NCBI GenBank assembly: GCA_963731035.1
Contig: CAVSUY010000017.1
Location: forward strand, 248,001 to 312,000
Source: JAANXG01 sp963731035
GTDB lineage: Bacteria > Pseudomonadota > Gammaproteobacteria > Arenicellales > JAANXG01
DNA length: 64,000 nucleotides
Direction of reading: 5' to 3'
Made by a program: the position numbers and the translations under genes. The notes under the pieces were generated by a model, which made no database searches, had not been told where the DNA came from, and was given only the letters and a program-made list of their open reading frames with translations. Positions 12,865-21,581 of this stretch are shown piece after piece; the stretch's first letter is position 1; each line of letters starts with the position of its first letter.

Positions 12865-13023
12865 GGCGCGCGTGGCCTGCTTTTACACGGCGAAGTCAAC
12901 AACTAATCCGAATCCCGGTTGCTGATGCGGCTGGGGTTCTTTATTCATATCCCGGCACCCCGTACACCCTCCGTGTGTGTAGAATTCTGCACAAACAAGC
13001 CGGCTATTTGGGGCACCCCGTCG

Positions 13024-15264
13024 ATGAAGCTGCACCTATGTGTGATATGCGGACGCGACAATCGGTACGACTATCTCCGACACACCGTGAGTCATGCGTT
13101 GCCGGTGTTCGACGCCATCCATATCATGGATACGGGCAGTACCGATCGAACATCCGTCCTCGCCTCCCTGTCACCTAAAATCAACTATTTCGAATGGGGT
13201 CGCTGGGCCCTTGGCTGGGGTGATGCCTATGATTGTGTACGCCGCGATGTCCCGGATGGGGATTGGTTCACTTACCTCGACTCCGACGAGCTGCCGTCGC
13301 AGTACATGCTGGATCACATCCGGAATTCGGTGGAGAGGATCGAGAAAGAGGGCTATGGCCAGGCCAGGATACCCAACGTGTTGCACGTTGATGGCCACCG
13401 GGTCGGCGATCCAGCGCCGAGTCTGCCGCGTACTCCGGAAGAGTTCAAGATCCGCAGTTGCTGGACCAAGCCGATCATTTGCCGCAACGGTCCCGAACTG
13501 CTTGTGGAGAACTTCGGGATGCATGCCGAGTTCCGCCATAACGCGCGGCCCGCGACGTTCCTGCCCCTCTATTACTGTCACCACAAGCACACTGCGCAGA
13601 TCGACGCCGCGCTCTCGGTTTGCTCCTTCGTGCTGCCCGAATCCTGTGACATTCCAGTCGACAGAGAGGAAAACCAAGCCCTGCGGCGCCTCGCGGACTG
13701 TTTCAGCATCACGGACCCGAACCGCCTCATCGAAGTGCTGCAGAATGCTCCCCCACGCGAATTCATCGATCTCGTTTCCCGGTGGCGAGACAGCGACCTC
13801 ACCGTCTGCCGGCACTGGTATGAGTGGTACCGCAGGGACTTTGCAGTGGGGGGGCAAGCTTTACTCCTGTGCCCGGAAAGCTGCTGCCAGTATGACGAGG
13901 TCCCATTTTTGGAACACACTGTGGAACCCGGTTCGGTGCCACGGTTCCTGGATGACTGGCGCCTTGAGATCGAGGAAGGCCGTTACCTTCTTCGCTCACG
14001 GAAGAACCACAGGACGTTACAGTGCAACGATTCCGGAGCGGCCGTTGTGTCTCAAGTCGACGGCCGGACGGATGTGGCATCCATCATATACACGTTCGCG
14101 GAGCGGTTTCCTGAATCGTCCACCCAGGTGCGCGATGGCATTTTCAGCCTGCTCGAGGAGTTCACGTCCAGTGGAGTGATGGCGCTGCGCAACCCGGTTT
14201 CCTGCCTCTCAGACGAGCTATCCCGGGCAATCTACGGGGTGGTTGAGGCTGAAACCGCGTTCTGGAGTCGGCATGGGCCTTGGAGTTCCGGTCTGTTGCG
14301 TGAGGAAGCCCGGAAGACCGGATTGATCGTGGCGTCGATCCGCGATGGCATGGCACGCATGCAGTGGAACGGCCACGAGGAGGGCAGATGCCGGATTCTT
14401 GGCCCGTATCTGCAACGGATCGCACTGGATGCTCCCGACATCCGGGGCGACTTTGCCATCAGCGCCGGCGACCAGGTTCACGGCAACGGTGAGTTTCCCA
14501 TCCTGGGATTCTCGAAGCGACCCGGCGATATTCAGGCCGTGATGGTTCCCGACATCTACTTTCTTTCAAACTACATGGATCTGCGCCGGATCATCACGGA
14601 AGCCGCCTCCCACCTGCGCTGGGAGGACAAGCTGGCACGCGCAGTTTGGCGCGGGGCGCCCACCGGGCAGGCCAACGATGAACGCAACTGGCAGGACAAC
14701 ATGCGAATCCGGCTGTGTCGCTATTCACTGGCGCGACCGCTGCTCGTTGATGCAAGACTCAATTCGCTCGCGCAATGTACCGAAGGGACCGTGGCCATGA
14801 TAAAGGAAGCCGGCCTGAACGGAGATACATTGCCGCAGCAGAAGCAGATGTTGTACAAATACATCATCAACGTGGACGGCAACAGTGCTTCGTGGAGCGG
14901 GTCGTTCTGGAAACTGCTGTCTAACTCACTCATGATCCAGCTCGAAGCCGATGAGCCACGCGACCAGATCGAGGGTCCACTCGAGGGCCAGCGCGGAGGC
15001 CAGTACCCGGGAAGTCCTCCCGGATACGCCGGCTACCGGCAGTGGTACCATCCCTGGCTCCAGCGGGACAGGCATTTCCTCGCCTGCCGCCTAGAGGATC
15101 TCGAGTCAGTCATCCTCTGGGCGAGGGAACATGATTCGGAGTGTCGGGAAATTGCCGTCCAGGCTACCGAGTTTGTCGAAGAGTACCTGACGGATGCCGC
15201 GGGCTACAGATACTTCGTGGAAACTTTGAGGGCGTTGACGCGGATTCAGTTCGATGGGCAATAG
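13024..15264 (+). CDS. Three-domain protein: GT-A glycosyltransferase, PqqD-like domain, GT90/CAP10
   Basis: 746 residues from the ATG at 13024; an upstream TTG would add a poor 35-residue leader. Residues about 1-200 look like a GT-A glycosyltransferase (DTGSTDRT at 36-43, DSDE metal motif at 86-89). Residues about 312-390 look like a PqqD-fold domain (a winged helix that in RiPP enzymes binds leader peptides): RYLLRSRKNHRTLQCNDSGAAVV, then DVASIIYTFAERFP. Residues about 400-746 match the GT90/CAP10 family (WRGAPTG at 542-548; KYIINVDGN, then SGSFWKLLSNSLMIQ at 612-639), which includes protein O-glucosyltransferases and LPS-modifying enzymes. There is no signal peptide or membrane helix. The acceptor is unknown. 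It follows the rrn terminator and stands alone. Confidence 0.7.
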   Translation: MKLHLCVICGRDNRYDYLRHTVSHALPVFDAIHIMDTGSTDRTSVLASLSPKINYFEWGRWALGWGDAYDCVRRDVPDGDWFTYLDSDELPSQYMLDHIRNSVERIEKEGYGQARIPNVLHVDGHRVGDPAPSLPRTPEEFKIRSCWTKPIICRNGPELLVENFGMHAEFRHNARPATFLPLYYCHHKHTAQIDAALSVCSFVLPESCDIPVDREENQALRRLADCFSITDPNRLIEVLQNAPPREFIDLVSRWRDSDLTVCRHWYEWYRRDFAVGGQALLLCPESCCQYDEVPFLEHTVEPGSVPRFLDDWRLEIEEGRYLLRSRKNHRTLQCNDSGAAVVSQVDGRTDVASIIYTFAERFPESSTQVRDGIFSLLEEFTSSGVMALRNPVSCLSDELSRAIYGVVEAETAFWSRHGPWSSGLLREEARKTGLIVASIRDGMARMQWNGHEEGRCRILGPYLQRIALDAPDIRGDFAISAGDQVHGNGEFPILGFSKRPGDIQAVMVPDIYFLSNYMDLRRIITEAASHLRWEDKLARAVWRGAPTGQANDERNWQDNMRIRLCRYSLARPLLVDARLNSLAQCTEGTVAMIKEAGLNGDTLPQQKQMLYKYIINVDGNSASWSGSFWKLLSNSLMIQLEADEPRDQIEGPLEGQRGGQYPGSPPGYAGYRQWYHPWLQRDRHFLACRLEDLESVILWAREHDSECREIAVQATEFVEEYLTDAAGYRYFVETLRALTRIQFDGQ

Positions 15265-15415
15265 TGGTTCCCGCGACCCTCGATCGCTGAAGCCGACGCC
15301 CCCCGGCGTATATCCCTTCATCCGGATGCAGGAATGAACCACGGGCGGCCCAATTGCATCGAAACGGTGCTCCTTCGCCCGGCGCCCGGCTGCGGGCGCC
15401 GGGCCTGGCCTTGAT

Positions 15416-16225
15416 ATGAGCAACCGTCTGACAGTCGCGCTCGCCCTCTCCGGAGCACTTCATGCCGGATTGTTCGTTGCCACTTCGGGACCGCACCAGT
15501 GGCTCCTGGCCGGCCTCCATCACCCGCGCAGCACCGAAACGTTGACGGTATCCATCCGCGCTGCCGCCAACGCCGCGGATGAGACGAGAGGCCCGGCCAA
15601 AGTAAGCCAGCAGGGATCGCATCGGGCCCGGAAGGTTGCTTCGGCTCCATCGCCCACGCCGCCGGCAGCGAACCGCATTTTGGTCCATCGAGCGCCCGAC
15701 AAGACACCGCGCCGTCCGCCCGCGAAGTCCGGCCATCTGCGGGCCACGGCAAATAAGGACGAGCCCGGGCAGAGCACCGCGAAAGCCCCGCCCGAATCCA
15801 GGCGAATGACCGAAGCCACCGGTGGGGATCGCTCTTCGGACCACCGGATCTCCGATCAGGTGGCAGCGGGCGCCACTTCCCGGCACGACACGTTGGGCGA
15901 GCGCAAGACGGACGGTGACGGCAGAAAGGCGGCTGAGCGCACCTACCTGGCCGAATTCCTGGCGGCACTGTCGAGGTATAAGCACTACCCACAATCCGCC
16001 CGCCTGAGACGACAGGAGGGCAGGGTCGTCGTGGCATTGCTCCTGGCGAAGGACGGCACGATCAAGGACGTGCAGATCAAGGAGCCGTCACGATTCCCCC
16101 TTCTGAACCGCGCCGCGTTGCGATCTGTCCGGGAACTCGACAGGTTCAAACCATTTCCGGCCGGGATGGATCGGTCTGCCTGGCAGCTGAGCGTGCCGTT
16201 TCAGTACGCGATAAGGGATCAGTAG
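15416..16225 (+). CDS. TonB-like energy transducer protein
   Basis: 269 residues: an N-terminal hydrophobic segment (about 5-24), a long low-complexity periplasmic linker rich in Pro, Ala, Lys and Arg, and a C-terminal TonB domain (AALSRYKHYPQSARLRRQEG, then VVVALLLAKDGTIKDVQI). TonB transmits proton-motive energy to outer-membrane receptors. ExbB, ExbD and a TonB-dependent receptor are not adjacent. The N-terminal helix lacks a clear SxxxH motif (ALSGALHAG is the closest). It starts 151 bases after the GT90 protein, with a strong GC hairpin just upstream (about 15377-15407). Confidence 0.75.
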   Translation: MSNRLTVALALSGALHAGLFVATSGPHQWLLAGLHHPRSTETLTVSIRAAANAADETRGPAKVSQQGSHRARKVASAPSPTPPAANRILVHRAPDKTPRRPPAKSGHLRATANKDEPGQSTAKAPPESRRMTEATGGDRSSDHRISDQVAAGATSRHDTLGERKTDGDGRKAAERTYLAEFLAALSRYKHYPQSARLRRQEGRVVVALLLAKDGTIKDVQIKEPSRFPLLNRAALRSVRELDRFKPFPAGMDRSAWQLSVPFQYAIRDQ

Positions 16226-16315
16226 TTTTCGTATCGTGAACCGCACTCGACTACCCAAAACAGGTGCAAGTCCTTAGGATGCATTTGTCGAAAGATTCTG
16301 TGCTCCGGGAGAGAG

Positions 16316-18493
16316 ATGGCTTACACGACGGTCTCCGGCCTTCAAGTATCCGCAAACATCCGCGATCTAGTGAACGACGAGATTCTTCCGGGCACGCAGG
16401 TATCGCCTCAGGAATTCTGGTCCGGACTGGCGCGCGTCCTGCAGGAATTTGCGCCGCGCAACCGCGCGCTCCTGGAAGAGCGGGACCGGCTGCAAAGCCG
16501 GATCGACATCTGGATGGCCGACCGCGCGCACCAACCGACGGACATGCAGTCACAGCAGGATTTCCTCGAGTCCATCGGCTACCTGGTCAAGGAAGGTCCA
16601 TCTTTTGACATAGACACTCCCAACGTAGACGATGAGATCGCGGTCGTTGCCGGTCCGCAGCTCGTGGTGCCCGTCCAGATCGCAAGATACGCATTGAACG
16701 CGGCCAATGCCCGCTGGGGCAGCTTGTATGATGCGGTGTACGGTACCGACCTCCTCGAGCCGCCCGATCCGCAGCGGCGGGACTACGATCCCGTGCGTGG
16801 ACAACGGGTCGTCGGGTACGTCAAGGAGTTCCTCGATCGGACCGTGCCGCTCCAATCCGGGCAATACGCGGACGCCAGGGCATTCGAGCTGGCGGGCGGA
16901 AAGGGCGGCCGGAAGCTGCAGATCACGCTGGAAGACGGCAGCGCTACAGGGTTGGCTGATCCGAAGCAGTTCGCCGGCTATAACACGGACGGCGCAGGAA
17001 TCACGGAGCTGATACTCAGAAACCACGGACTGCATATACGTGTGCAGATCGACCCCGAGAGCTTGATAGGGCGATCGGACCCCGCGGGCATCAAGGACGT
17101 CGTCCTCGAGTCCGCCATCACTACCATCCAGGATTTCGAAGATTCAGTGGCCGCCGTTGACGCGGAAGACAAGGAGCTGATCTACCGCAACTGGTTGGGA
17201 CTCATGAAAGGGGAGTTGCAAGCCACCTTTGATAAGAACGGCAAGGAACATATCCGCCGTTTGAACCCCGATGTCGAATACCTGACGCCCGAAGGCGTTC
17301 CGGCCCGGCTCCATGGCCGCAGTGTCATGTTCGTACGGAACGTCGGACTTCACATGTATACCGACTGCGTCAGAGACGCCGAGGGTGCGGACATCCCCGA
17401 GGGAATTCTGGACGCAATGGTTTCCTGTGTAGCCGCCAAGCACGACCTGCTCGGTGACGGCAGCTACACGAACAGCCGCAAGGGCAGTATCTATATCGTC
17501 AAGCCCAAGCTGCATGGCCCTGAGGAGGTTGCGTTCACTGTCCGGCTGTTTGCCGCGGTGGAGCAGGCGTTGAAGCTTCGCCCCGGTACCGTGAAGATCG
17601 GCATCATGGATGAGGAGCGCCGTACCACGGTCAATCTCAAGGAGTGCATTCGCGCCGCGAGGAGCCGGGTGGTGTTCATCAACACGGGCTTTCTCGATCG
17701 TACCGGCGACGAAATCCATACTATCATGAAGGCTGGAGCAGTCATCCCCAAGCCCGAGATCAAGGACGCTGTGTGGATCGCCGCCTACGAGAATTGGAAC
17801 GTGGATATCGGAATCGAAACGGGTCTTCCAGGGCACGGCCAGATTGGCAAGGGGATGTGGCCGATGCCGGACTCGATGAAGGCGATGGTGGAGACCAAAT
17901 CGGCCCATCCCAAAGCCGGCGCCAGCACCGCGTGGGTGCCTTCACCCACGGCGGCAACCCTCCACGCCATGCACTATCACGACATCGATGTGGCCGCGCG
18001 ACAGCGCGAGCTGGCTTCCCGCCCGCGCGCCGATATCCACGACCTGTTGACACCACCGTTGCTGGGCAACCGTCGTCTTATAGAGGAGGAGATCAAGAAG
18101 GAGCTCGACAACAACTCGCAGGGGATTCTGGGGTACGTGGTGCGCTGGGTCGGGCAGGGGATCGGTTGCTCCAAGGTGCCGGACATCCACGACGTCAATC
18201 TCATGGAGGACCGGGCCACACTGCGGATCTCGAGCCAGCACATCGCGAATTGGCTGGAGCATGGGATAGTATCCCGGGAACAGGTCGTGTCCACCATGAA
18301 ACGCATGGCCCGTATCGTCGACCAGCAGAACGAAGGCGACCCCGCTTACCAGCCCATGGCCCCGGACTTTGACAACAGCATCGAGTTCAATGCCGCCCTC
18401 GACCTGGTGTTTCAGGGCGCGGCGGAACCCAACGGCTACACGGAGACTGTGTTGCATTCGCGTCGCCGGGAAAGGAAGCGAAGCGCTCCCTAG
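16316..18493 (+). CDS. glcB: Malate synthase G
   Basis: Condenses glyoxylate with acetyl-CoA to malate in the glyoxylate bypass or glycolate use. 725 residues, the normal length of the monomeric G form (the A form is about 530). The start MAYTTVSGLQVSANIRDLVNDE is typical, with DGSATGLADPKQFAGYNTDG, MDEERRTTVNLKECI (catalytic core region) and AGASTAWVPSPTAATLHAMHYHDIDV following. GGGAGAGAG lies before the ATG. Isocitrate lyase is not in the window. The stop codon is followed immediately by a 28-bp palindrome and a MITE-like element. Confidence 0.97.
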   Translation: MAYTTVSGLQVSANIRDLVNDEILPGTQVSPQEFWSGLARVLQEFAPRNRALLEERDRLQSRIDIWMADRAHQPTDMQSQQDFLESIGYLVKEGPSFDIDTPNVDDEIAVVAGPQLVVPVQIARYALNAANARWGSLYDAVYGTDLLEPPDPQRRDYDPVRGQRVVGYVKEFLDRTVPLQSGQYADARAFELAGGKGGRKLQITLEDGSATGLADPKQFAGYNTDGAGITELILRNHGLHIRVQIDPESLIGRSDPAGIKDVVLESAITTIQDFEDSVAAVDAEDKELIYRNWLGLMKGELQATFDKNGKEHIRRLNPDVEYLTPEGVPARLHGRSVMFVRNVGLHMYTDCVRDAEGADIPEGILDAMVSCVAAKHDLLGDGSYTNSRKGSIYIVKPKLHGPEEVAFTVRLFAAVEQALKLRPGTVKIGIMDEERRTTVNLKECIRAARSRVVFINTGFLDRTGDEIHTIMKAGAVIPKPEIKDAVWIAAYENWNVDIGIETGLPGHGQIGKGMWPMPDSMKAMVETKSAHPKAGASTAWVPSPTAATLHAMHYHDIDVAARQRELASRPRADIHDLLTPPLLGNRRLIEEEIKKELDNNSQGILGYVVRWVGQGIGCSKVPDIHDVNLMEDRATLRISSQHIANWLEHGIVSREQVVSTMKRMARIVDQQNEGDPAYQPMAPDFDNSIEFNAALDLVFQGAAEPNGYTETVLHSRRRERKRSAP

Positions 18494-18521
18494 TGACGGG
18501 GTACACTAGTGTACCCCGTCA
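18494..18521. repeat. Perfect 28-bp palindrome after glcB
   Basis: 18494-18521 is a perfect palindrome centred between 18507 and 18508 (half TGACGGGGTACACT). Its right half is the left end of the 213-bp element and its left half looks like the right end of another copy, so this may be a junction of two elements. It may also fold as a hairpin after glcB, but no T run follows. Confidence 0.75.
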
Positions 18522-18720
18522 AACAGTCTGTAACTTATCGGCGGCTTGCCGATCCGGGTTGAATTGTTCGATAGAGCATCGAAAGGGCGCCGCCAGGGTC
18601 TTTTTCACCAAGCGAGTATCGGGGAGCGACTGAAAAAGACCCCGGCGGCGCCCGTTTGCGGATCGGGGCCACCGTCATCCCAGCCTGAAATGATTTGCAT
18701 CATTTCTGGCGGGGTACACT
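18508..18720. mobile_element. MITE-like element, copy 1
   Basis: 213 bp with perfect 10-bp terminal inverted repeats AGTGTACCCC (18508-18517) and GGGGTACACT (18711-18720). It is nearly identical over its full length to 39562-39774. Inside, a 23-bp stem (about 18587-18609 with about 18629-18651, one mismatch) surrounds AAAAAGACCC; smaller hairpins are TTCGAT/ATCGAA and AAATGA/TCATTT. There is no coding capacity. It sits exactly between glcB and apt. No clear target duplication. Confidence 0.75.
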
Positions 18721-18757
18721 GGAACGCACGTCGGTCGTCGAACCGACCCGATCCACG

Positions 18758-19279
18758 ATGGATCTGAACCAATACATCCGCACCATTCCCGATTTCCCGG
18801 AACCTGGCATCCAGTTCCGCGACATCACGACGCTGATTGGCAACGCCGCTGCGTTCCGCTACACCATCGACTGTCTAGCGGAGCGGTATGATGCAGGTGT
18901 CGTCGACGCCGTTGCCGGCATCGAATCGCGGGGGTTCATCTTCGGGGCCGCGCTGGCCGATCGGCTTCAGCTGCCGTTGGTTCCCATCCGTAAGGAAGGA
19001 AAGCTCCCATACACCACCATGCGCCAGGAATATGCGCTGGAGTATGGCCAGGGCGTGGTGGAGATCCACCGCGATGCCCTCGACTCGGGCCGACAAGTTC
19101 TGCTGGTGGACGACTTGCTCGCGACCGGGGGTACTTTGCTGGCCTCCGCGAAGCTGGTGGAGATGCTTGGAGCGGTTGTTCACGAATGCGCGGTTGTCAT
19201 CGAGCTGCCAGCGCTCGGTGGCCGAGGCCGCCTTCGGGACTATCGGGTATTCTCGATGGTCGCCTTCGAGGGGGAATAA
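18758..19279 (+). CDS. apt: Adenine phosphoribosyltransferase
   Basis: Purine salvage: adenine plus PRPP gives AMP. 173 residues, the normal length. Begins MDLNQYIRTIPDFPEPGIQFRD and carries the PRPP-binding motif VLLVDDLLATGGT. The family-consistent start is the ATG at 18758. The reading frame is open back into the MITE-like element (TTG at 18695), but homology clearly begins at 18758. No good ribosome-binding site is visible. The element at 18508-18720 may have displaced or supplied its promoter. Confidence 0.95.
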   Translation: MDLNQYIRTIPDFPEPGIQFRDITTLIGNAAAFRYTIDCLAERYDAGVVDAVAGIESRGFIFGAALADRLQLPLVPIRKEGKLPYTTMRQEYALEYGQGVVEIHRDALDSGRQVLLVDDLLATGGTLLASAKLVEMLGAVVHECAVVIELPALGGRGRLRDYRVFSMVAFEGE

Positions 19280-19306
19280 CACGGAGAACGTCCCTTGCCC
19301 GCGGGT

Positions 19307-19369
19307 CGTGGGAGCGACTTCAGTCGCGATTAGCTGAATGCATCGGGGTTGAAACCGCTCCTACAACCC
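19307..19369. repeat. REP-like inverted pair, locus 2
   Basis: GTGGGAGCGACTTCAGTCGC (from 19308) and, inverted, GGTTGAAACCGCTCCTACAA (from 19347). They sit between the convergent genes apt and the lipoprotein hydrolase and could serve as a two-way transcription stop. Confidence 0.55.
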
Positions 19370-19403
19370 GTGGTCGCACGTTGGGTGCGACACTGTCGAA
19401 GAC

Positions 19404-20435
19404 TTACAACGTCGCCGCCAGGTGCTCGTAGACCCGCTTGCGCAGAAAGTTGAAGCCGAGCGGGGTCATGGCCATGAACGAGCCACGGTGGGTGTAGTTC
19501 ATGGAAATGCGCTCCGGCCTGCCCAGGGCGTTCCACCAGTCCTCGCGCGCTTTCCGTGGAATGCAGTCGTCCTTGGCGGCATCGACCACCAGTATGCTCG
19601 CCGGATTTACGCGATTGGGATAGTCGGTGGGATCGAGGCCCTCGAACATGACGGCCACGGTCTGCCGGTAGATCTCCAGAGTCAGGCCGAGACGTTTGAT
19701 GACGCCGCGCCGGGTGTCCGCCTCGTTGCCGGGACACTCGCTCATGATCGTGGGGATATCCGCGCCTCCCATCACCAGCGCGCTGGACCTCACCCGCGGA
19801 TCGCTTTGCACGACGAGGGTCCCGCTGATGGCGCTGACGCTGAACCCCACCAAACCGATGCGCTGGCCGGCGATCTCGTCCCGGGTCTGGGCCCAGTCGA
19901 TGAGCCGGCGGACGTCTATGATGGAGTGCCGAAATCTTTCCGCCGACTCCGCGACGCCGCTGACGAAGTCCTCGATGGTGGCTGAGTGTTCGATGTCCTT
20001 CCACGCCATTATCCGGTTGTCGCCCTCGACTCGAAGCACATTCATCTTTCCGTGACTGCGCTTCAATATGGCGTGCGTCATCTTCGTGGATGGATATTCC
20101 GACACGCCCCACACCGGCAGCACGATCACGAGCGGCTTCTTCCCGGGCAGACCGCTGTCATAATATGTTCCAGTCACGAGATCGCCGGGCTGGCCGTTCT
20201 CGAAGCTTGCGGGCATGGAGAACGTCCTGGTCACGTAACCGAACCCGCGTCCGTTCGGTTCGCCGAGGGTTACGTCGTGCGGGGAAGGCCGGTATGCGAA
20301 AACCTGCAACGGGTGGCCGTGGAGCGCGGGCACGGAGCGACCCTCGAAGGGGTAGTACTCGTGGGAGGTGCACCCGGCGAGGCTCGTCGAGATCAGCATC
20401 GCCCAGACCGCGACCCAGCGTAGTGCTTTTGTCAC
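19404..20435 (-). CDS. Lipoprotein alpha/beta-hydrolase-like protein, last gene of the hopanoid/mevalonate cluster
   Basis: 343 residues from a GTG at 20435. The N-terminus is a lipoprotein signal with the lipobox LAGC at about residues 18-21, so it is probably tethered to a membrane on the outer side of the cell. The fold looks like an alpha/beta hydrolase: PLVIVLPVWG near the oxyanion region, the nucleophile elbow GLVGFSVSA, a late acidic segment VDAAKDDCIP and a C-terminal His in NYTHRGS. The substrate is unknown. It starts 6 bases after hpnH and ends the operon, suggesting a role in handling lipid or hopanoid products; that is inference. Confidence 0.65.
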   Translation of the reverse strand: MTKALRWVAVWAMLISTSLAGCTSHEYYPFEGRSVPALHGHPLQVFAYRPSPHDVTLGEPNGRGFGYVTRTFSMPASFENGQPGDLVTGTYYDSGLPGKKPLVIVLPVWGVSEYPSTKMTHAILKRSHGKMNVLRVEGDNRIMAWKDIEHSATIEDFVSGVAESAERFRHSIIDVRRLIDWAQTRDEIAGQRIGLVGFSVSAISGTLVVQSDPRVRSSALVMGGADIPTIMSECPGNEADTRRGVIKRLGLTLEIYRQTVAVMFEGLDPTDYPNRVNPASILVVDAAKDDCIPRKAREDWWNALGRPERISMNYTHRGSFMAMTPLGFNFLRKRVYEHLAATL

Positions 20436-20441
20436 CGATCG

Positions 20442-21494
20442 CTATCGGGTGTAGGTAATGGGCGGATCCGGGGCGAAAGGCCCGCTGACCCGTGGACCCC
20501 GGGCCCAGGATGCCAGTGCCTTCAGCGGATGGGACACGGTGTCTTCAACCGCCGTTCCTTCGTACCCGCAATGCGCCATGCAGTTATTGCACTTCGGGTT
20601 GCGTCCTACCCCGTAGCTTTCCCAATCCGTCTCTTCCATCAGCTCCTGGAAGGTGTCGGCGTAGCCTTCACCCACCAGCAGGTAGCACGGCTTCTGCCAA
20701 CCGAATATGTTGTAGGTGGGATTGCTCCAGGGCGTGCACTGGTAGCTCTGGTTGCCGGCGAGGAAATCGAGGAACAGGCTGGAGTGGCTGAAGCTCCATT
20801 CGCGCCGTCGGCGTCTGAAGATCTCCCGGAAAAGCCTCTTACTCTCCGTCCGTCCGAGAAACACGTCCTGTTTCGGGGCGAACTCGTAACTGTAGCCGGG
20901 CGATACCGTGATGCCTTCGACTCCCAGGCTCATCGCATTGTCGAAGAACCTCGCGACCTCATCTGGATCCTCGCCGTTGAACAATGTGCAGTTGACGGTG
21001 ACCCGAAACCTTCTCGCCTTGGCGAGCCGTATGGCGGCGACAGCCTTGTCGAAAACACCATGCTGGCACACCGACTCGTCGTGGCGCTCGCGATTGCCGT
21101 CCAGGTGTATGGAAAACGTCAGATACCTGGAAGGCGAATAATCATCGATACGCTTCTCCAGCAGCAACGCGTTGGTGCACAGGTAGACGAACTTCTTGCG
21201 TGCGACAATCCCTTCGACGATCCCGGGCATGTCCTTGTGGATGAGGGGCTCGCCGCCGGGAATCGAGACTATTGGCGCGCCGCATTCATCCACCGCCCGC
21301 AACGCGTCCGCGACGCTCAACCGTTTGCGCAGAATGTGTGCGGGGTAGTCGATTTTTCCGCATCCGGCGCACGCCAGGTTGCACTGGAAAAGCGGCTCGA
21401 GCATGAGGACCAGCGGATATCGTCGATTGCCCGTAAACCGCTGCTTAATCAGGTACTTGGCGACGCGATACTGTTGTATCAGAGGTACACCCAT
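20442..21494 (-). CDS. hpnH: Hopanoid radical SAM enzyme HpnH (adenosylhopane synthase)
   Basis: Radical SAM enzyme that joins the 5'-deoxyadenosyl group to diploptene to give adenosylhopane, the first step to C35 bacteriohopanepolyols. 350 residues. The 4Fe-4S cysteines are C38, C42 and C45 (CNLACAGC), followed by IPGGEPLIH, the SAM-binding region. The C-terminal WQKPCYLLVGEGYADTFQEL and CNNCMAHCGYEG match the HpnH family and its extra cysteines. It stands between idi and the lipoprotein hydrolase, in the same unit as an HpnG-like gene, the next step of the pathway. Confidence 0.92.
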   Translation of the reverse strand: MGVPLIQQYRVAKYLIKQRFTGNRRYPLVLMLEPLFQCNLACAGCGKIDYPAHILRKRLSVADALRAVDECGAPIVSIPGGEPLIHKDMPGIVEGIVARKKFVYLCTNALLLEKRIDDYSPSRYLTFSIHLDGNRERHDESVCQHGVFDKAVAAIRLAKARRFRVTVNCTLFNGEDPDEVARFFDNAMSLGVEGITVSPGYSYEFAPKQDVFLGRTESKRLFREIFRRRRREWSFSHSSLFLDFLAGNQSYQCTPWSNPTYNIFGWQKPCYLLVGEGYADTFQELMEETDWESYGVGRNPKCNNCMAHCGYEGTAVEDTVSHPLKALASWARGPRVSGPFAPDPPITYTR

Positions 21495-21581
21495 CGGACC
21501 CTCGATCGTCGTTGTGGGTTGTCACTCCATCCCGGGAAATCGGCGCCGATCCGGATGCCGTTGTCAGTATGGAATCCCGAG

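Noticed and set aside
15254..15337. 27-residue frame overlapping the end of the GT90 protein (MGNSGSRDPRSLKPTPPG start), considered as a peptide substrate
   Set aside because: No ribosome-binding site, no leader/core pattern, and such short frames are common by chance. Kept only as a note for the RiPP idea.
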